64,000 bases of DNA from CBFHWU01 sp965659665 (GCA_965659665.1 CBFHWU010000001.1:11901-75900); one strand, 5' to 3'; positions 26,602-35,570 are shown, counted from the stretch's first letter. The notes: generated by a model from the sequence alone, not told the origin. Numbers and translations: made by a program.

Positions 26602-27602
26602 TGTTTTCTAATTATACTTTTGCGAATCCTGAATTTTTTTGGGTACTGTTAAGTATTCCAATAGTGATAGCTTGGCGTATATGGAAACGTCGTGAACAAC
26701 GCGCTTCTTTGTATATTTCTAGTGCTTCAGGTTTAGCAACAGCTAATTTTTTTTCTAAGTTCTACCCTTTTTTGTTTGTCTTACGAGTTGCAGGAATTCT
26801 TTTTTTGATTGTTGCTCTTGCACGCCCACAAACCTCTGACGTGTCGACCCAAACAAAAACAACTAAGGGAATTGATATAGTGATGGCCATTGATATCTCG
26901 TCAAGCATGTTAGCTCGAGACCTTAAGCCCAATCGACTAACAGCCCTTAAGAGTGTGGCTAGTGACTTTATTGCTGATCGAGTATCAGACAGAATCGGGT
27001 TGGTGGTTTATGCAGGCGAAAGTTATACTAAAACCCCTATTACTAGTGATAAGGCAGTGGTAAGTAACTCGTTAAAAAACATAAAATTCGAAAATATTAT
27101 TAACGATGGTACTGCAATTGGAATGGGGCTTGCTACTGCAGTAAACCGACTAAAAGATAGTAAAGTCAAGAGTAAAATAATTATATTATTAACCGATGGA
27201 GTCAATAATTCGGGTTTTGTAGAACCCGAAACAGCAGCAGGACTTGCAGCGTCTTATGGAATTAAAACATATACCATAGGTTTGGGAAGTAATGGAAACG
27301 CACTTGCACCGGTTGGGATTAATTCAGACGGATCTTTTCGCTATGGACTCATTCGAGTCGAAATAGACGAAGAATTATTAAGTAAAATTGCTGAACAGAC
27401 TGGAGGAAAATATTTTCGAGCCACCGATAACACCAAGCTCAAGGAAATATATGATGAAATTAATAAGCTAGAAAAAACAGAAGTTGAAGAGTTTCGTTAC
27501 ACGCAATACAATGAAAAATTTCGCATGTTTGTATTAATTTCTTTAGGATTTTTATTTGTTGAATGGTTATTGAGAAATACCCTTTATAAAAGCTTTATAT
27601 AA
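26601..27602 (+). CDS. batA: BatA, VWA-domain membrane protein
   Basis: A 333-residue inner-membrane protein with a von Willebrand factor A domain. Two N-terminal hydrophobic spans (about 11-26 and 55-75) precede the VWA domain with a complete MIDAS (D98-x-S100-x-S102, later T and D in L-L-T-D-G), and a C-terminal span (about 307-325). Its ATG overlaps the previous stop (TGATG). Bat (Bacteroides aerotolerance) proteins are linked to oxidative stress and envelope integrity; the biochemical role is unsettled. Confidence 0.92.
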   Translation: MFSNYTFANPEFFWVLLSIPIVIAWRIWKRREQRASLYISSASGLATANFFSKFYPFLFVLRVAGILFLIVALARPQTSDVSTQTKTTKGIDIVMAIDISSSMLARDLKPNRLTALKSVASDFIADRVSDRIGLVVYAGESYTKTPITSDKAVVSNSLKNIKFENIINDGTAIGMGLATAVNRLKDSKVKSKIIILLTDGVNNSGFVEPETAAGLAASYGIKTYTIGLGSNGNALAPVGINSDGSFRYGLIRVEIDEELLSKIAEQTGGKYFRATDNTKLKEIYDEINKLEKTEVEEFRYTQYNEKFRMFVLISLGFLFVEWLLRNTLYKSFI

Positions 27603-28642
27603 TGATTCAGTTGGATATTCCTTATTACTTTTATTTTTTGGCGATTTTACCGCTAATGACACTGGGGTATGTATGGGTACAAATATGGAAACTAAAGGCC
27701 CAAAAAAGATTTGCTTCAGCGGATCTATTGGCGAGGTTGGCCCCTCAACAGTCTAAATTCAAAGGCTGGTTAAAGCAGGGAATTATACTATTGAGTTTTG
27801 GGACTGTGATCATAGCCTTGGTTAACCCTAAGATAGGAACAGAGCTAGAAACAGTTAAAAGAGAAGGAGTAGACTTAGTTTTTGCGATAGACGTTTCTAA
27901 AAGTATGTTAGCTGAAGATATTGTACCCAGTAGACTTGAAAAAGCAAAACGCTTAGTTTCGGAAACTATTAATAATTTATCGGGGGATCGAGTGGGAATT
28001 ATTGCTTATGCAGCCAGTGCCATACCTCAACTTCCAATAACTACGGACTATGGATCGGCTAAAATGTTTTTGCAAACATTGAATACGGATATGATTTCAT
28101 CTCAAGGAACAGCTATTGCAGAGGCGATTAAACTTTCTGCAAATTATTTTGATGATGCCAATCAGACCAATCGAGTTTTGTGTATTTTATCTGATGGAGA
28201 AGATCATGAATCTGGAGCTGAATCGGCCGCCGCTCAAGCATCAGAAGTTGGGATTACTATTTTTTCAATTGGTTTGGGAACCGAAAAAGGAACCGTAATC
28301 CCCATTAAAAGAGGGAATGCTGTCGCATCTTTCAAGAAGGATGCTAATGGAGAAGTTGTCATCACAAAACGTGATGGTGAAATACTAAAAAATATTGCTG
28401 AAGCTACTAATGGAATATATTTAGAAGGGGACAATACCGAAGAAGTAGTTCAAACAATTATTGAACAATTAAAAGAAATGGATAAACAAGAATTTGAAGC
28501 CAAACAGTTTGTGAGTTTCAAAGACCAATTTCAATGGTTTCTTGCTGTAGGATTACTTTTAATTGTACTTGAAGTATTTTTACTTGAAGGCAAAACCCGC
28601 TGGGTTCAAAAATTAAATTTATTTAACGAGAAAACATCATGA
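27602..28642 (+). CDS. batB: BatB, VWA-domain membrane protein
   Basis: A 346-residue paralogue of BatA with the same layout: two N-terminal spans (about 8-27 and 58-76), a VWA domain with MIDAS D97-x-S99-x-S101 and C-I-L-S-D-G-E-D-H, and one C-terminal span (about 312-330). It overlaps batA (TAATG) and batC (ATGA), so batA, batB and batC are translationally coupled. The two VWA proteins probably interact with MoxR and the TPR protein. Confidence 0.92.
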   Translation: MIQLDIPYYFYFLAILPLMTLGYVWVQIWKLKAQKRFASADLLARLAPQQSKFKGWLKQGIILLSFGTVIIALVNPKIGTELETVKREGVDLVFAIDVSKSMLAEDIVPSRLEKAKRLVSETINNLSGDRVGIIAYAASAIPQLPITTDYGSAKMFLQTLNTDMISSQGTAIAEAIKLSANYFDDANQTNRVLCILSDGEDHESGAESAAAQASEVGITIFSIGLGTEKGTVIPIKRGNAVASFKKDANGEVVITKRDGEILKNIAEATNGIYLEGDNTEEVVQTIIEQLKEMDKQEFEAKQFVSFKDQFQWFLAVGLLLIVLEVFLLEGKTRWVQKLNLFNEKTS

Positions 28643-29421
28643 AAAAAGTTATTTTAGGCCTGTTTTTTTTCAGTTCCTTTTTGTATGGACAACAAACGGC
28701 CGCTACAAAAACTCAAGATAATCACATTTTTAACGGAAATCTTTCTCACCAAGAAAAATCTTTTTCAACAGCTGAATTACATTACAGAAAAGCACTCTCG
28801 GAAGCTCCAAGTAATGTAATTGCTCATCACAATATGGGTAATTCTTTATATGAATCTAAGTTAATGGGTGAGGCATTTAATTCATTTAAAACAGCAGTGA
28901 ATCAATCAGAACAAAAAGCGGAAAAACATAGTGCATTACATAATTTAGGAAACGTTTTTATGAAAAATAAAGATTATTCCAGAGCTGCTGAAACCTACAA
29001 AGAGGCACTTCGTAATGACCCTACCGACAACGAAACCCGATACAATTATGCGTTGGCAAAAAAGTTGATGAAAGATCAAGAGCAAAAGCAAGATCAAGAT
29101 AAGGATCAAGATCAAGATCAAGATCAAGATCAAGATAAAAAAAAGAACCAAGATCAAGACAAAAAAGATCCTAATCAAGAAAAAGATTCCGATAAGGACG
29201 AGCAAGAGGATGATAATGGTCAACCGAAGGATGAACCATCGGACAAAAAAGAACCTCAAGATCCCAAAGAAAATACCCCTCAACCCAATCCCACTCAACT
29301 TTCACCCCAACAAATCCAAAGCTTGTTAGAAGCAATGAGTAAGGAAGAAAAAAAGGTACAGGAAAAAGTTCAAGAACAAAAAGTAAAACCCATTAAACCA
29401 AAATCAAAAATAGACTGGTAA
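28639..29421 (+). CDS. batC: BatC, TPR protein with Asp/Gln repeat linker
   Basis: A 260-residue periplasmic TPR protein. After a signal peptide (to about residue 18) come three TPR units (about 30-135; FSTAELHYRKALSEAP, HHNMGNSLYE, ALHNLGNVFMKNKDYSRAAETYKEALRNDP). The second half is low-complexity and charged, with a run of Asp-Gln dipeptides encoded by GATCAA repeats (29104-29136), then Lys/Asp/Glu/Pro-rich sequence and a final coiled segment. BatC-type TPR proteins are proposed to scaffold the Bat complex. Confidence 0.88.
   Translation: MKKVILGLFFFSSFLYGQQTAATKTQDNHIFNGNLSHQEKSFSTAELHYRKALSEAPSNVIAHHNMGNSLYESKLMGEAFNSFKTAVNQSEQKAEKHSALHNLGNVFMKNKDYSRAAETYKEALRNDPTDNETRYNYALAKKLMKDQEQKQDQDKDQDQDQDQDQDKKKNQDQDKKDPNQEKDSDKDEQEDDNGQPKDEPSDKKEPQDPKENTPQPNPTQLSPQQIQSLLEAMSKEEKKVQEKVQEQKVKPIKPKSKIDW
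29104..29136 (+). repeat. GATCAA hexanucleotide tandem repeat in batC
   Basis: Five perfect GATCAA units plus GAT, coding for (Asp-Gln)n. The 6-bp period keeps the reading frame, so copy-number changes would alter linker length only. Imperfect units flank it on both sides (about 29074-29100 and 29149-29160). Confidence 0.9.
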
Positions 29422-29425
29422 ATAA

Positions 29426-31183
29426 ATGATAGTCAGATATTTAAAATTATTTATACTTCTTTTTTATGCCACTTCAGTAACGGCACAAGTTTCATTTGAA
29501 GCCATTGTTGCTAAGCAAAAGCTTGGAATTAACGAACGATTGCGTATTGAATTTAAAATGAATAAAGATGGGGATAATTTTAAACCTCCTATGTTTAAAA
29601 ATTTTCGTGTCATTGCAGGTCCTCAACAATCTGTTACAGACATGTTTAACAATGGTAAACGATCGTACTCAAAAAGCTATATTTATTTTTTATCACCCCT
29701 GAAACAAGGAAATTTACAAATCGAACAAGCGGAAATTGAAATTGATGGAAGAATTTATAAATCCAATCCTGTTCCCATAACGGTAACCTCAGCCGTAGAA
29801 AAACCTTTAAACCCCAACGACCCTAGCTACATTGCAAAAGAAAAAATGCATTTAGTAGCTGAACTTTCACGTTCAAATCCCTATTTAAATGAACCTGTTA
29901 CCATCAGGTACAAACTTTATTACGCACGCTCGTTGATGTTAACAAATTTAAACATACTAGATAGCCCTAAATTCAAAGACTTTTGGTCGTATAAAATTGA
30001 AAATAAAAGACTCCAAATTCGTCAAGAAACATATAAAGGAGAAAGGTACAACTACGTAGAGGTGTGGGCTAAAACAATTTTGTATCCCCAAAGATCTGGA
30101 AAGCTTGAGATAGAACCGTTATCTATAGATGTTTCTATAGATGTTCCTACTGGGAGGCGTGATTTCTTCGGAAATCAAACTTATACGCAAGTAGCAAGAG
30201 TGATATCAGCTGGAAAAAGAACACTACAAGTGAAAGCCCTTCCAGAAGAAGGGAAGCCTGCTGATTTTTCAGGGGCTGTAGGATCATTTACTTTTGAAGT
30301 TAATACTACCAAAAAGGAGTTAAATGCATCGGAGTCCTTGCAAGCAGTCGTGAAAGTTTCTGGAACAGGAAATCTAAATCTGTTTGAACTTCCAGAACTA
30401 GAAACCCCCAGCTCTTTAGAGCGGTATGAACCCGAGTTTAAGGAACGTGTAAATTCTTCTCCTAACGGAATGAAAGGTTTTATTTCAAACAGCTATACCT
30501 TAGTTCCGCAATTTCAAGGTAAATATCCTATTTCAGCGATTAACTTTTCCTATTTTGACCCAAATCTCAAACAATATAAAACCCTTCAATCAAAAGAACA
30601 GATTATCAATGTTTTAGAAGGCCCCACGATAGGAGCAGTACCTCAACCATCAAACAATACGATTACAGCTTTACCTCAAGGAACCCCATTTCAGTTTATT
30701 AAATTAAAAACACAATTAAAACCGATTAAGCAACAATTATATTTCAGGTCCATGTTATTTTATATGATTTGGGGTATTCCGCTAGGCTTATTCCCTGTGG
30801 TAATGTTTATTATATACAGAAATCGGCGGAATTTTCCAGACCTTTCACAGAGGCGCTCCAAAAATGCGAATAGATTAGCTCGAAAATATTTAGGAACGGC
30901 GAAAAAGAACCTTAAAAACCCCCATCAATTTTATATTGCTTTGGAACGTGCACTTCATAATTATTTGAAGGCAAAGTTAAAGATAGAAACTACGGATTTT
31001 AGTAAAGAAAAAATTGAAAACGTTTTAACTCAAATAGGCGTAGATACTTCAAATGTGAGCCAGTTTATTGCTTTGTTAGAGCGTTGTGAATTGGCTCGTT
31101 ATACACCCAACTCTGAAGGAGACTTACGGGCAGATTATCAACAGTCTATTCGAGTAATTGCACAATTAGATAAACAGTTTTAA
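29426..31183 (+). CDS. batD: BatD, oxygen-tolerance family membrane protein
   Basis: A 585-residue BatD protein: signal peptide (to about residue 21), a long extracytoplasmic region of tandem beta-sandwich domains (about 22-430; RLRIEFKMNKDGDNFKPPMFKNF is the family start, followed by YTLVPQFQGKYPI), a membrane span near 445-465 (MIWGIPLGLFPVVMFIIY) and a cytoplasmic helical tail with basic and TPR-like helices. It lies four bases after batC and one before batE. Confidence 0.9.
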   Translation: MIVRYLKLFILLFYATSVTAQVSFEAIVAKQKLGINERLRIEFKMNKDGDNFKPPMFKNFRVIAGPQQSVTDMFNNGKRSYSKSYIYFLSPLKQGNLQIEQAEIEIDGRIYKSNPVPITVTSAVEKPLNPNDPSYIAKEKMHLVAELSRSNPYLNEPVTIRYKLYYARSLMLTNLNILDSPKFKDFWSYKIENKRLQIRQETYKGERYNYVEVWAKTILYPQRSGKLEIEPLSIDVSIDVPTGRRDFFGNQTYTQVARVISAGKRTLQVKALPEEGKPADFSGAVGSFTFEVNTTKKELNASESLQAVVKVSGTGNLNLFELPELETPSSLERYEPEFKERVNSSPNGMKGFISNSYTLVPQFQGKYPISAINFSYFDPNLKQYKTLQSKEQIINVLEGPTIGAVPQPSNNTITALPQGTPFQFIKLKTQLKPIKQQLYFRSMLFYMIWGIPLGLFPVVMFIIYRNRRNFPDLSQRRSKNANRLARKYLGTAKKNLKNPHQFYIALERALHNYLKAKLKIETTDFSKEKIENVLTQIGVDTSNVSQFIALLERCELARYTPNSEGDLRADYQQSIRVIAQLDKQF

Positions 31184-31184
31184 C

Positions 31185-31943
31185 ATGAAACAATTTACAG
31201 TTCTTATTTTATTCATGTATTTTTATGGAGTTAGCGCCCAATCTAATGAAATTTTATTTGCCCAAGCCAACAAGCATTACAATTCAGGAGAATTTCAAGC
31301 TGCCCTTGAGTTGTATGAATCAATTGTCAATGATGGACTTCATTCGGCTGAAGTGTATTTCAATATGGGTAATACCTATTATAAAATGAATCGTACTGCT
31401 CCAGCAATTTATAATTTTGAAAAAGCATTATTGTTAGCTCCTCATGATAAAGATATTATCAATAATTTGGCTTTTGCTCAAAATATGACTGTCGACAATA
31501 TTTCAGCACTTCCCGAAGATGAAGTGAGTAGTTTTTTCAATACATTAATATACGCTTTTACCATCGATGGATGGGCATATATTGCTACCATTGGACTCCT
31601 TTTTTTCCTCTTTTTTTTCCTCCTGTATTATTTGAATAATTTTACTTCTACAAAGCGAATCTTTTTTGGTGCTAGCCTCATTGCTCTTGTATTGGGATTA
31701 GCTTCAATGGCTTTTGCTTATCAACAGCAGCACGCACAAAAAAAGGTGCAAGCAGCAATTATTTTTGAAAAAGAAATAACTTTTCGATCTGAACCCAACT
31801 TTCGTTCAGAAGAAATTGTTTTACTTCATGAAGGGACAAAGCTTTATATAGTAGAAACCATTGAAGATTGGGCTAAAGTTAAACTAGCCAACGGAACATT
31901 GGGTTGGATGCCTAAAGAGGCCATTAAAGCCATTGTTTTTTAA
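31185..31943 (+). CDS. batE: BatE, TPR and SH3 domain membrane protein
   Basis: A 252-residue protein closing the Bat operon. A signal peptide (to about residue 18) is followed by TPR repeats (about 22-100; AEVYFNMGNTYYKMNRTAPAIYNFEKALL), two membrane spans (about 125-145 and 155-175) and a bacterial SH3 domain (about 190-250; EITFRSEPNFRSEEIVLLHEGTKL, GWMPKEAI). The SH3 domain suggests contact with cell wall. It converges with cvpA, overlapping by 20 bases. Confidence 0.9.
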   Translation: MKQFTVLILFMYFYGVSAQSNEILFAQANKHYNSGEFQAALELYESIVNDGLHSAEVYFNMGNTYYKMNRTAPAIYNFEKALLLAPHDKDIINNLAFAQNMTVDNISALPEDEVSSFFNTLIYAFTIDGWAYIATIGLLFFLFFFLLYYLNNFTSTKRIFFGASLIALVLGLASMAFAYQQQHAQKKVQAAIIFEKEITFRSEPNFRSEEIVLLHEGTKLYIVETIEDWAKVKLANGTLGWMPKEAIKAIVF

Positions 31944-32439
31944 AGGAGTTGCTTTGCTCAGTAACTTTTCCAAAAACAAATTGACCTGTTGATTTTAGAG
32001 GTTGATACAAAATAGATTCTTTCAATTGATTTTCGGGGATAAAATTAAATAGTGCATTGGCACGATCCATCAAAATAATAAGTACTCCTGAGATTACAAC
32101 CATTTTGAGTGCGCCAAAAGCTGATCCAAGAGCTCGATTAACAAAACCTAACAACACTGCTTTAGCAAGTTTAGTGAAAAGTTTTCCAATCCACGTAACT
32201 CCAATGATGATAAGAATAAAAGTTAGTACAAAAGCCAGTGAATTGATATTTTTTTCTTCCCATGAGATATAATCTACCAATATTGAGGCGATAAAATATG
32301 AAAAATGCAGAGCTCCATATGTACCTAAAATCAATGCTGCTAACGCCGTAATTTCAATGATAAATCCTTTAAAAAAGCCCCTACCAGCTCCATAAAGAAT
32401 GAGCCCACCTAAAATGATATCTAGTATATTGAATTCCAT
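31924..32439 (-). CDS. CvpA family membrane protein
   Basis: A 171-residue CvpA/colicin V production-family protein with four hydrophobic spans (about 3-22, 28-50, 60-85, 100-122) and the family N-terminus MEFNILDIILGGLILYGAGRGFFKG. Homologues influence envelope stress and secretion in Proteobacteria, but the molecular function is unknown. The frame continues to 32469; the ATG at 32439 is chosen because a -7 box at 32446-32453 lies just upstream of it. Confidence 0.85.
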   Translation of the reverse strand: MEFNILDIILGGLILYGAGRGFFKGFIIEITALAALILGTYGALHFSYFIASILVDYISWEEKNINSLAFVLTFILIIIGVTWIGKLFTKLAKAVLLGFVNRALGSAFGALKMVVISGVLIILMDRANALFNFIPENQLKESILYQPLKSTGQFVFGKVTEQSNSFKKQWL

Positions 32440-32445
32440 TACGAA

Positions 32446-32453
32446 CAAAGATA
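32446..32453 (-). promoter_or_regulatory. Predicted -7 box for cvpA; leaderless arrangement
   Basis: Minus-strand TATCTTTG, an exact TAnnTTTG, ending six bases before the cvpA ATG at 32439. No good -33 element. It lies within 40 bp of the divergent promoter for the 118-residue protein. Confidence 0.45.
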
Positions 32454-32457
32454 CTAT

Positions 32458-32485
32458 TTTGATTGGCATCGAGTTTGTACATTTG
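32458..32485 (+). promoter_or_regulatory. Predicted promoter for the 118-residue protein; leaderless arrangement
   Basis: TTTG (32458-32461), 16 nt, TACATTTG (32478-32485), both elements exact. Only four bases separate the box from the ATG at 32490, so the mRNA should begin at or beside the start codon. Confidence 0.6.
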
Positions 32486-32489
32486 CCAA

Positions 32490-32846
32490 ATGGTTAGAGA
32501 TGAACGTTTAAAATCACGATGGAATAAGCTGGTGGTCCTGTTAAGTGATCGCTTTTCAGAGGGTGAACCTATAGATTTAGATGGAATTATTTACTTAATT
32601 GGCCTTCAAGAATTAGGACAAATAGATAAAAAATTTAAAAAAAACGAAAAACTGGATTTGATGCATATTGCCATATGTAAACTTTTAGAGCCTTATGGAT
32701 ACTACACCTTAGATTTCGTTGATGAGTCAGGATGGCCTCATTATCAGCTGGAAAAACCATTACCGTTTTTAAAGTCTGGAGAACAGTCATTACTAATGAA
32801 AGAAGCGATTGTTCAATATTTTCTATCTACTAATATGATTGACTAA
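32490..32846 (+). CDS. Conserved-looking hypothetical protein, 118 residues
   Basis: A 118-residue soluble protein that I cannot assign. It begins MVRDERLKSRWNKLVVLLSDRF, contains a predicted helix-rich N-terminal half (LDGIIYLIGLQELGQIDKKFKKNEKLDLMHIAICKLL) and an aromatic C-terminal part (YGYYTLDFVDESGWPHYQ). No signal peptide or membrane segment. The ATG at 32490 is preferred over an upstream TTG because of the promoter at 32458-32485. It may be co-transcribed with pheS, although pheS has its own promoter. Confidence 0.8.
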   Translation: MVRDERLKSRWNKLVVLLSDRFSEGEPIDLDGIIYLIGLQELGQIDKKFKKNEKLDLMHIAICKLLEPYGYYTLDFVDESGWPHYQLEKPLPFLKSGEQSLLMKEAIVQYFLSTNMID

Positions 32847-32865
32847 TAATTAACACGTATTTTTG
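32839..32865 (+). promoter_or_regulatory. Predicted promoter for pheS
   Basis: TTG (32839-32841), 16 nt, TATTTTTG (32858-32865), an exact -7 box ending 18 nt before the pheS ATG. The -33 element overlaps the end of the upstream gene. Confidence 0.55.
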
Positions 32866-32883
32866 TAACTGAATCCATAAATA

Positions 32884-33903
32884 ATGATTGAAGACATCAA
32901 GCATCATTTGAGCGAAGTAGCATCATTTACCTCTACGAACGTTGACGAAATCGAATCTTTTCGAATTAAATATTTAAGTAAAAAAGGATTGTTGACTGAT
33001 TTTTTTGCGGCTTTCAAAACAATACCTAATAACCAAAAAAAGGAATATGGTCAGCTTTTAAATGCTTTAAAAACTGCGGCTACAGAAAAAACAAAAACCT
33101 TAAAAAGTAGCTTGGATTTATCAAAAACCACAACAAGTCAATTAGGAGATTTAACGCGCCCAGGTCAGCCTTTTCCTTTGGGAGCACGTCATCCCATATC
33201 TATTATTAAAAATCAGGTAACGGATGTTTTTTCACAAATAGGATTTACCATTTCAGAAGGACCCGAAGTAGAAGATGATTGGCATAATTTTACGGCACTA
33301 AACCTTCCAGAGCATCATCCGGCTCGTGATATGCAAGACACATTTTTTGTACAAACAAATCCCGATATTCTTTTACGCACGCATACTTCATCAGTTCAGG
33401 TACGTCACATGGAATCCAATACTCCACCTATCCGAACACTTTCACCTGGTAGAGTATTTCGAAACGAAGCTATTTCAGCTCGGTCTCATTGTGTATTTCA
33501 TCAAGTAGAAGGCTTATATATTGACGAGAAAATTTCTTTTGCCGATTTAAAACAAACTTTGTTATACTTTACCAAAACGCTTTTTGGAAAGTCTAAAATT
33601 CGCTTACGTCCCTCTTACTTCCCTTTTACCGAGCCTAGTGCAGAGGTTGACATTTATTGGGGTCTAGCTACTGAAACAGATTATCGAATTACTAAAGGAA
33701 CAGGTTGGTTGGAAATTATGGGATGTGGTATGGTTGATCCAAACGTACTAAAAAATTGTAATATTGACCCTGAAAAATATTCGGGTTATGCTTTTGGAAT
33801 GGGGCTTGAACGAATGGCAATGTTGCTTTACCAAATTGAAGATATTCGTTTATTTTATGAAAACGATATTCGATTTTTATCTCAGTTTCAAGCAGCTCAC
33901 TAG
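32884..33903 (+). CDS. pheS: Phenylalanyl-tRNA synthetase alpha subunit
   Basis: A 339-residue PheS, the catalytic subunit of the alpha2-beta2 synthetase. The N-terminal coiled-coil tRNA-binding arm (1-about 90) precedes the class II core: TRPGQPFPLGARHPI, motif 2 F-R-N-E-A-I-S-A-R-S-H-x-x-F-H-Q-V-E-G, the substrate-specificity segment SYFPFTEPSAEVD and motif 3 G-M-G-L-E-R-M-A-M-L. pheT is not adjacent, as is common in Bacteroidota. It converges on gpsA with a 4-base overlap. Confidence 0.98.
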   Translation: MIEDIKHHLSEVASFTSTNVDEIESFRIKYLSKKGLLTDFFAAFKTIPNNQKKEYGQLLNALKTAATEKTKTLKSSLDLSKTTTSQLGDLTRPGQPFPLGARHPISIIKNQVTDVFSQIGFTISEGPEVEDDWHNFTALNLPEHHPARDMQDTFFVQTNPDILLRTHTSSVQVRHMESNTPPIRTLSPGRVFRNEAISARSHCVFHQVEGLYIDEKISFADLKQTLLYFTKTLFGKSKIRLRPSYFPFTEPSAEVDIYWGLATETDYRITKGTGWLEIMGCGMVDPNVLKNCNIDPEKYSGYAFGMGLERMAMLLYQIEDIRLFYENDIRFLSQFQAAH

Positions 33904-34898
33904 TCTAAATTTTGAGTAAGCTTTCTCATTATTTTTTTTGCTGATTTTTCTCGGTACAAAATATCGTAGACTGCGTCAATGACTGGAAATTCACCATTGA
34001 AATGTTGCCCTAGTTCGTAAGCAGTTTTGGTGGCATAATACCCTTCGGAAACCATAGTCATCTCCATGATGGCTGACTTTACGGTGTATCCTTTACCCAC
34101 CATATTTCCAAGCATTCTATTTCGACTGAATACGGAGTAGCCAGTGACGAGCAAATCGCCTAAATAAGCAGAGTTATTAATATTACGTTTCATTTTGTGG
34201 ACCTTGCTGATAAAACGCTTCATTTCACGAATGGCATTACTCATCAAAACACTTTGAAAATTATCCCCATACCCTAAACCGTGAGCAATACCAACAGCAA
34301 TAGCATAAATATTTTTGAGTGTTGCTGCATATTCAGTTCCGATGATATCATCAGAAACTTTACAATTAATATAAGTGCATCTTAGTTGGTCAGCGAGAAA
34401 TTCTGCTTTTATCGCATCACGACATGCAACAGTAAGGTAGGAAAGACGTTCTAAAGCCACTTCTTCAGCATGACAAGGGCCAGTGATGACTCCGATATTA
34501 TCGAAAGGGACATTAAAAGACTCATTTAAATATTCCCCTACTATTTTTTTGGTTTCAGGAACTATTCCTTTAACTGCCGAAAAGAAAATTTTATTTCTAA
34601 CAGGTGCTGTAATTTGGTTAAGACTTTGATGTAAGAAAGGAGATGGAACGGCCAAAATAATAATATCACATTCAGCAATTAAGGTGTTAATATTTGAAGT
34701 AAGATTTAGTATTTCGTGTTTAAAAGTTACACTACTTAGATAATGTGGATTATTTCCGTGTTTGGAAAGATGTTTGACGATTTCTTCATTTCGAATACAC
34801 CACCCTATTTTAGATTGATTCTCAGAAAAAATTTTTACTAAGGCAGTTCCCCAACTACCTCCACCCAAAACACCAATCGATAAAGGTTTATTCATCAT
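33900..34898 (-). CDS. gpsA: Glycerol-3-phosphate dehydrogenase [NAD(P)+]
   Basis: A 332-residue GpsA reducing dihydroxyacetone phosphate to sn-glycerol-3-phosphate for phospholipid synthesis. The Rossmann motif GVLGGGSWGTAL lies near residue 9; the substrate and catalytic segments are S-A-V-K-G-I-V-P-E-T, ITGPCHAEEV, Y-A-A-T-L-K-N-I-Y-A-I-A-V-G and the GDLLVTGYSVFSRNRMLG loop. Two adjacent ATGs (34898, 34895) could both serve. The product feeds the PlsC-like acyltransferases elsewhere in the window, though they are not co-transcribed. Confidence 0.96.
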   Translation of the reverse strand: MMNKPLSIGVLGGGSWGTALVKIFSENQSKIGWCIRNEEIVKHLSKHGNNPHYLSSVTFKHEILNLTSNINTLIAECDIIILAVPSPFLHQSLNQITAPVRNKIFFSAVKGIVPETKKIVGEYLNESFNVPFDNIGVITGPCHAEEVALERLSYLTVACRDAIKAEFLADQLRCTYINCKVSDDIIGTEYAATLKNIYAIAVGIAHGLGYGDNFQSVLMSNAIREMKRFISKVHKMKRNINNSAYLGDLLVTGYSVFSRNRMLGNMVGKGYTVKSAIMEMTMVSEGYYATKTAYELGQHFNGEFPVIDAVYDILYREKSAKKIMRKLTQNLD

Positions 34899-35050
34899 TT
34901 AATCTAGGTATAAATATGAGTTAAAACAGTTTTTAAAATTTTAACAAATGATTAGGAAAAAACAGATTATTAAGGTTATATCTTGCAAAGGCAAGTAAAT
35001 AGTAGTACTTGCATATTAGTTTTTCATAGTTTAATATGGTTGGTTATGAC

Positions 35051-35079
35051 GAAAGCGTCTTCTGTAAGAAGACGCTTTC
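35051..35079 (-). terminator. Strong hairpin directly after the four-span membrane protein gene
   Basis: A perfect 12-bp inverted repeat, GAAAGCGTCTTC and GAAGACGCTTTC, with the 5-nt loop TGTAA. It begins five bases after the minus-strand stop at 35085-35087, so it probably ends that transcript. There is no T-tract on the minus strand; the plus-strand side is followed by TGAATTTATAG. A smaller hairpin (CTTGC-aaag-GCAAG) sits at 34982-34995. Confidence 0.6.
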
Positions 35080-35084
35080 TGAAT

Positions 35085-35516
35085 TTATAGCCAACTTTCC
35101 CATGGTATTCGACTTAGTAGAAGTAAAAGACCTAACGAATAAAAAATTGAAATCCTCGAAAACTTTTTACTACTAAGTATTTGTTTTTTATGTAAAGACC
35201 ATCCGACAGTGATTAGTAAAATTGCTAATATGTTTGTTATGGGATGTTCTACTAAATACAATCGATAGGTGCTATTTTTCATTACCGCACCAACGCCATC
35301 TTTCCACCAATTAAATTTTGGACTTATAAAGTACAATATAAGTCCGATTAATAATTGGATATGAGAAAAAATAAGAGCAAATAAAGATAAACGAAGATCC
35401 TTTATAGCAAATTTTCGCTTATAAATATTACCAATAGTAGCATTAATTATGGCAGCGATCAAGGCAAATAACGTGATGTAAGCCCAATAGGAATGTAAAT
35501 ACAAGATTACGTTCAT
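35085..35516 (-). CDS. Four-span membrane protein (family often labelled cytochrome B)
   Basis: A 143-residue integral membrane protein with four hydrophobic helices (about 5-27, 43-64, 88-106, 122-138). Histidines fall at membrane positions (L-H-S-Y-W, F-S-H-I-Q-L-L, V-E-H-P-I), a pattern that could ligate heme, and homologues in Flavobacteria are often labelled cytochrome B without biochemical proof. It has its own promoter inside the end of the ABC ATPase gene and a hairpin after its stop. The proximity to heme genes is about 5 kb and may be coincidental. Confidence 0.7.
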   Translation of the reverse strand: MNVILYLHSYWAYITLFALIAAIINATIGNIYKRKFAIKDLRLSLFALIFSHIQLLIGLILYFISPKFNWWKDGVGAVMKNSTYRLYLVEHPITNILAILLITVGWSLHKKQILSSKKFSRISIFYSLGLLLLLSRIPWESWL

Positions 35517-35537
35517 AAATTAAATTTTTTTGAAACA

Positions 35538-35570
35538 CAAATGTACTCAATTTGACGGGAGTTCATCAAA
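35538..35570 (-). promoter_or_regulatory. Predicted promoter for the four-span membrane protein
   Basis: Minus strand: TTTG (35567-35570), 21 nt, TACATTTG (35538-35545). The -33 element lies within the last codons of the upstream ABC gene; the box ends 21 nt before the ATG at 35516. Confidence 0.5.

Noticed and set aside
29074..29160. Short regular repeats considered as a CRISPR array
   Set aside because: The repeats are 6-bp coding units without spacers; no cas genes in the window.
28945..29298. Minus-strand open frame within batC rich in Ile/Leu
   Set aside because: It is the complement of the GATCAA repeat and the charged linker of batC, which is well supported on the plus strand.
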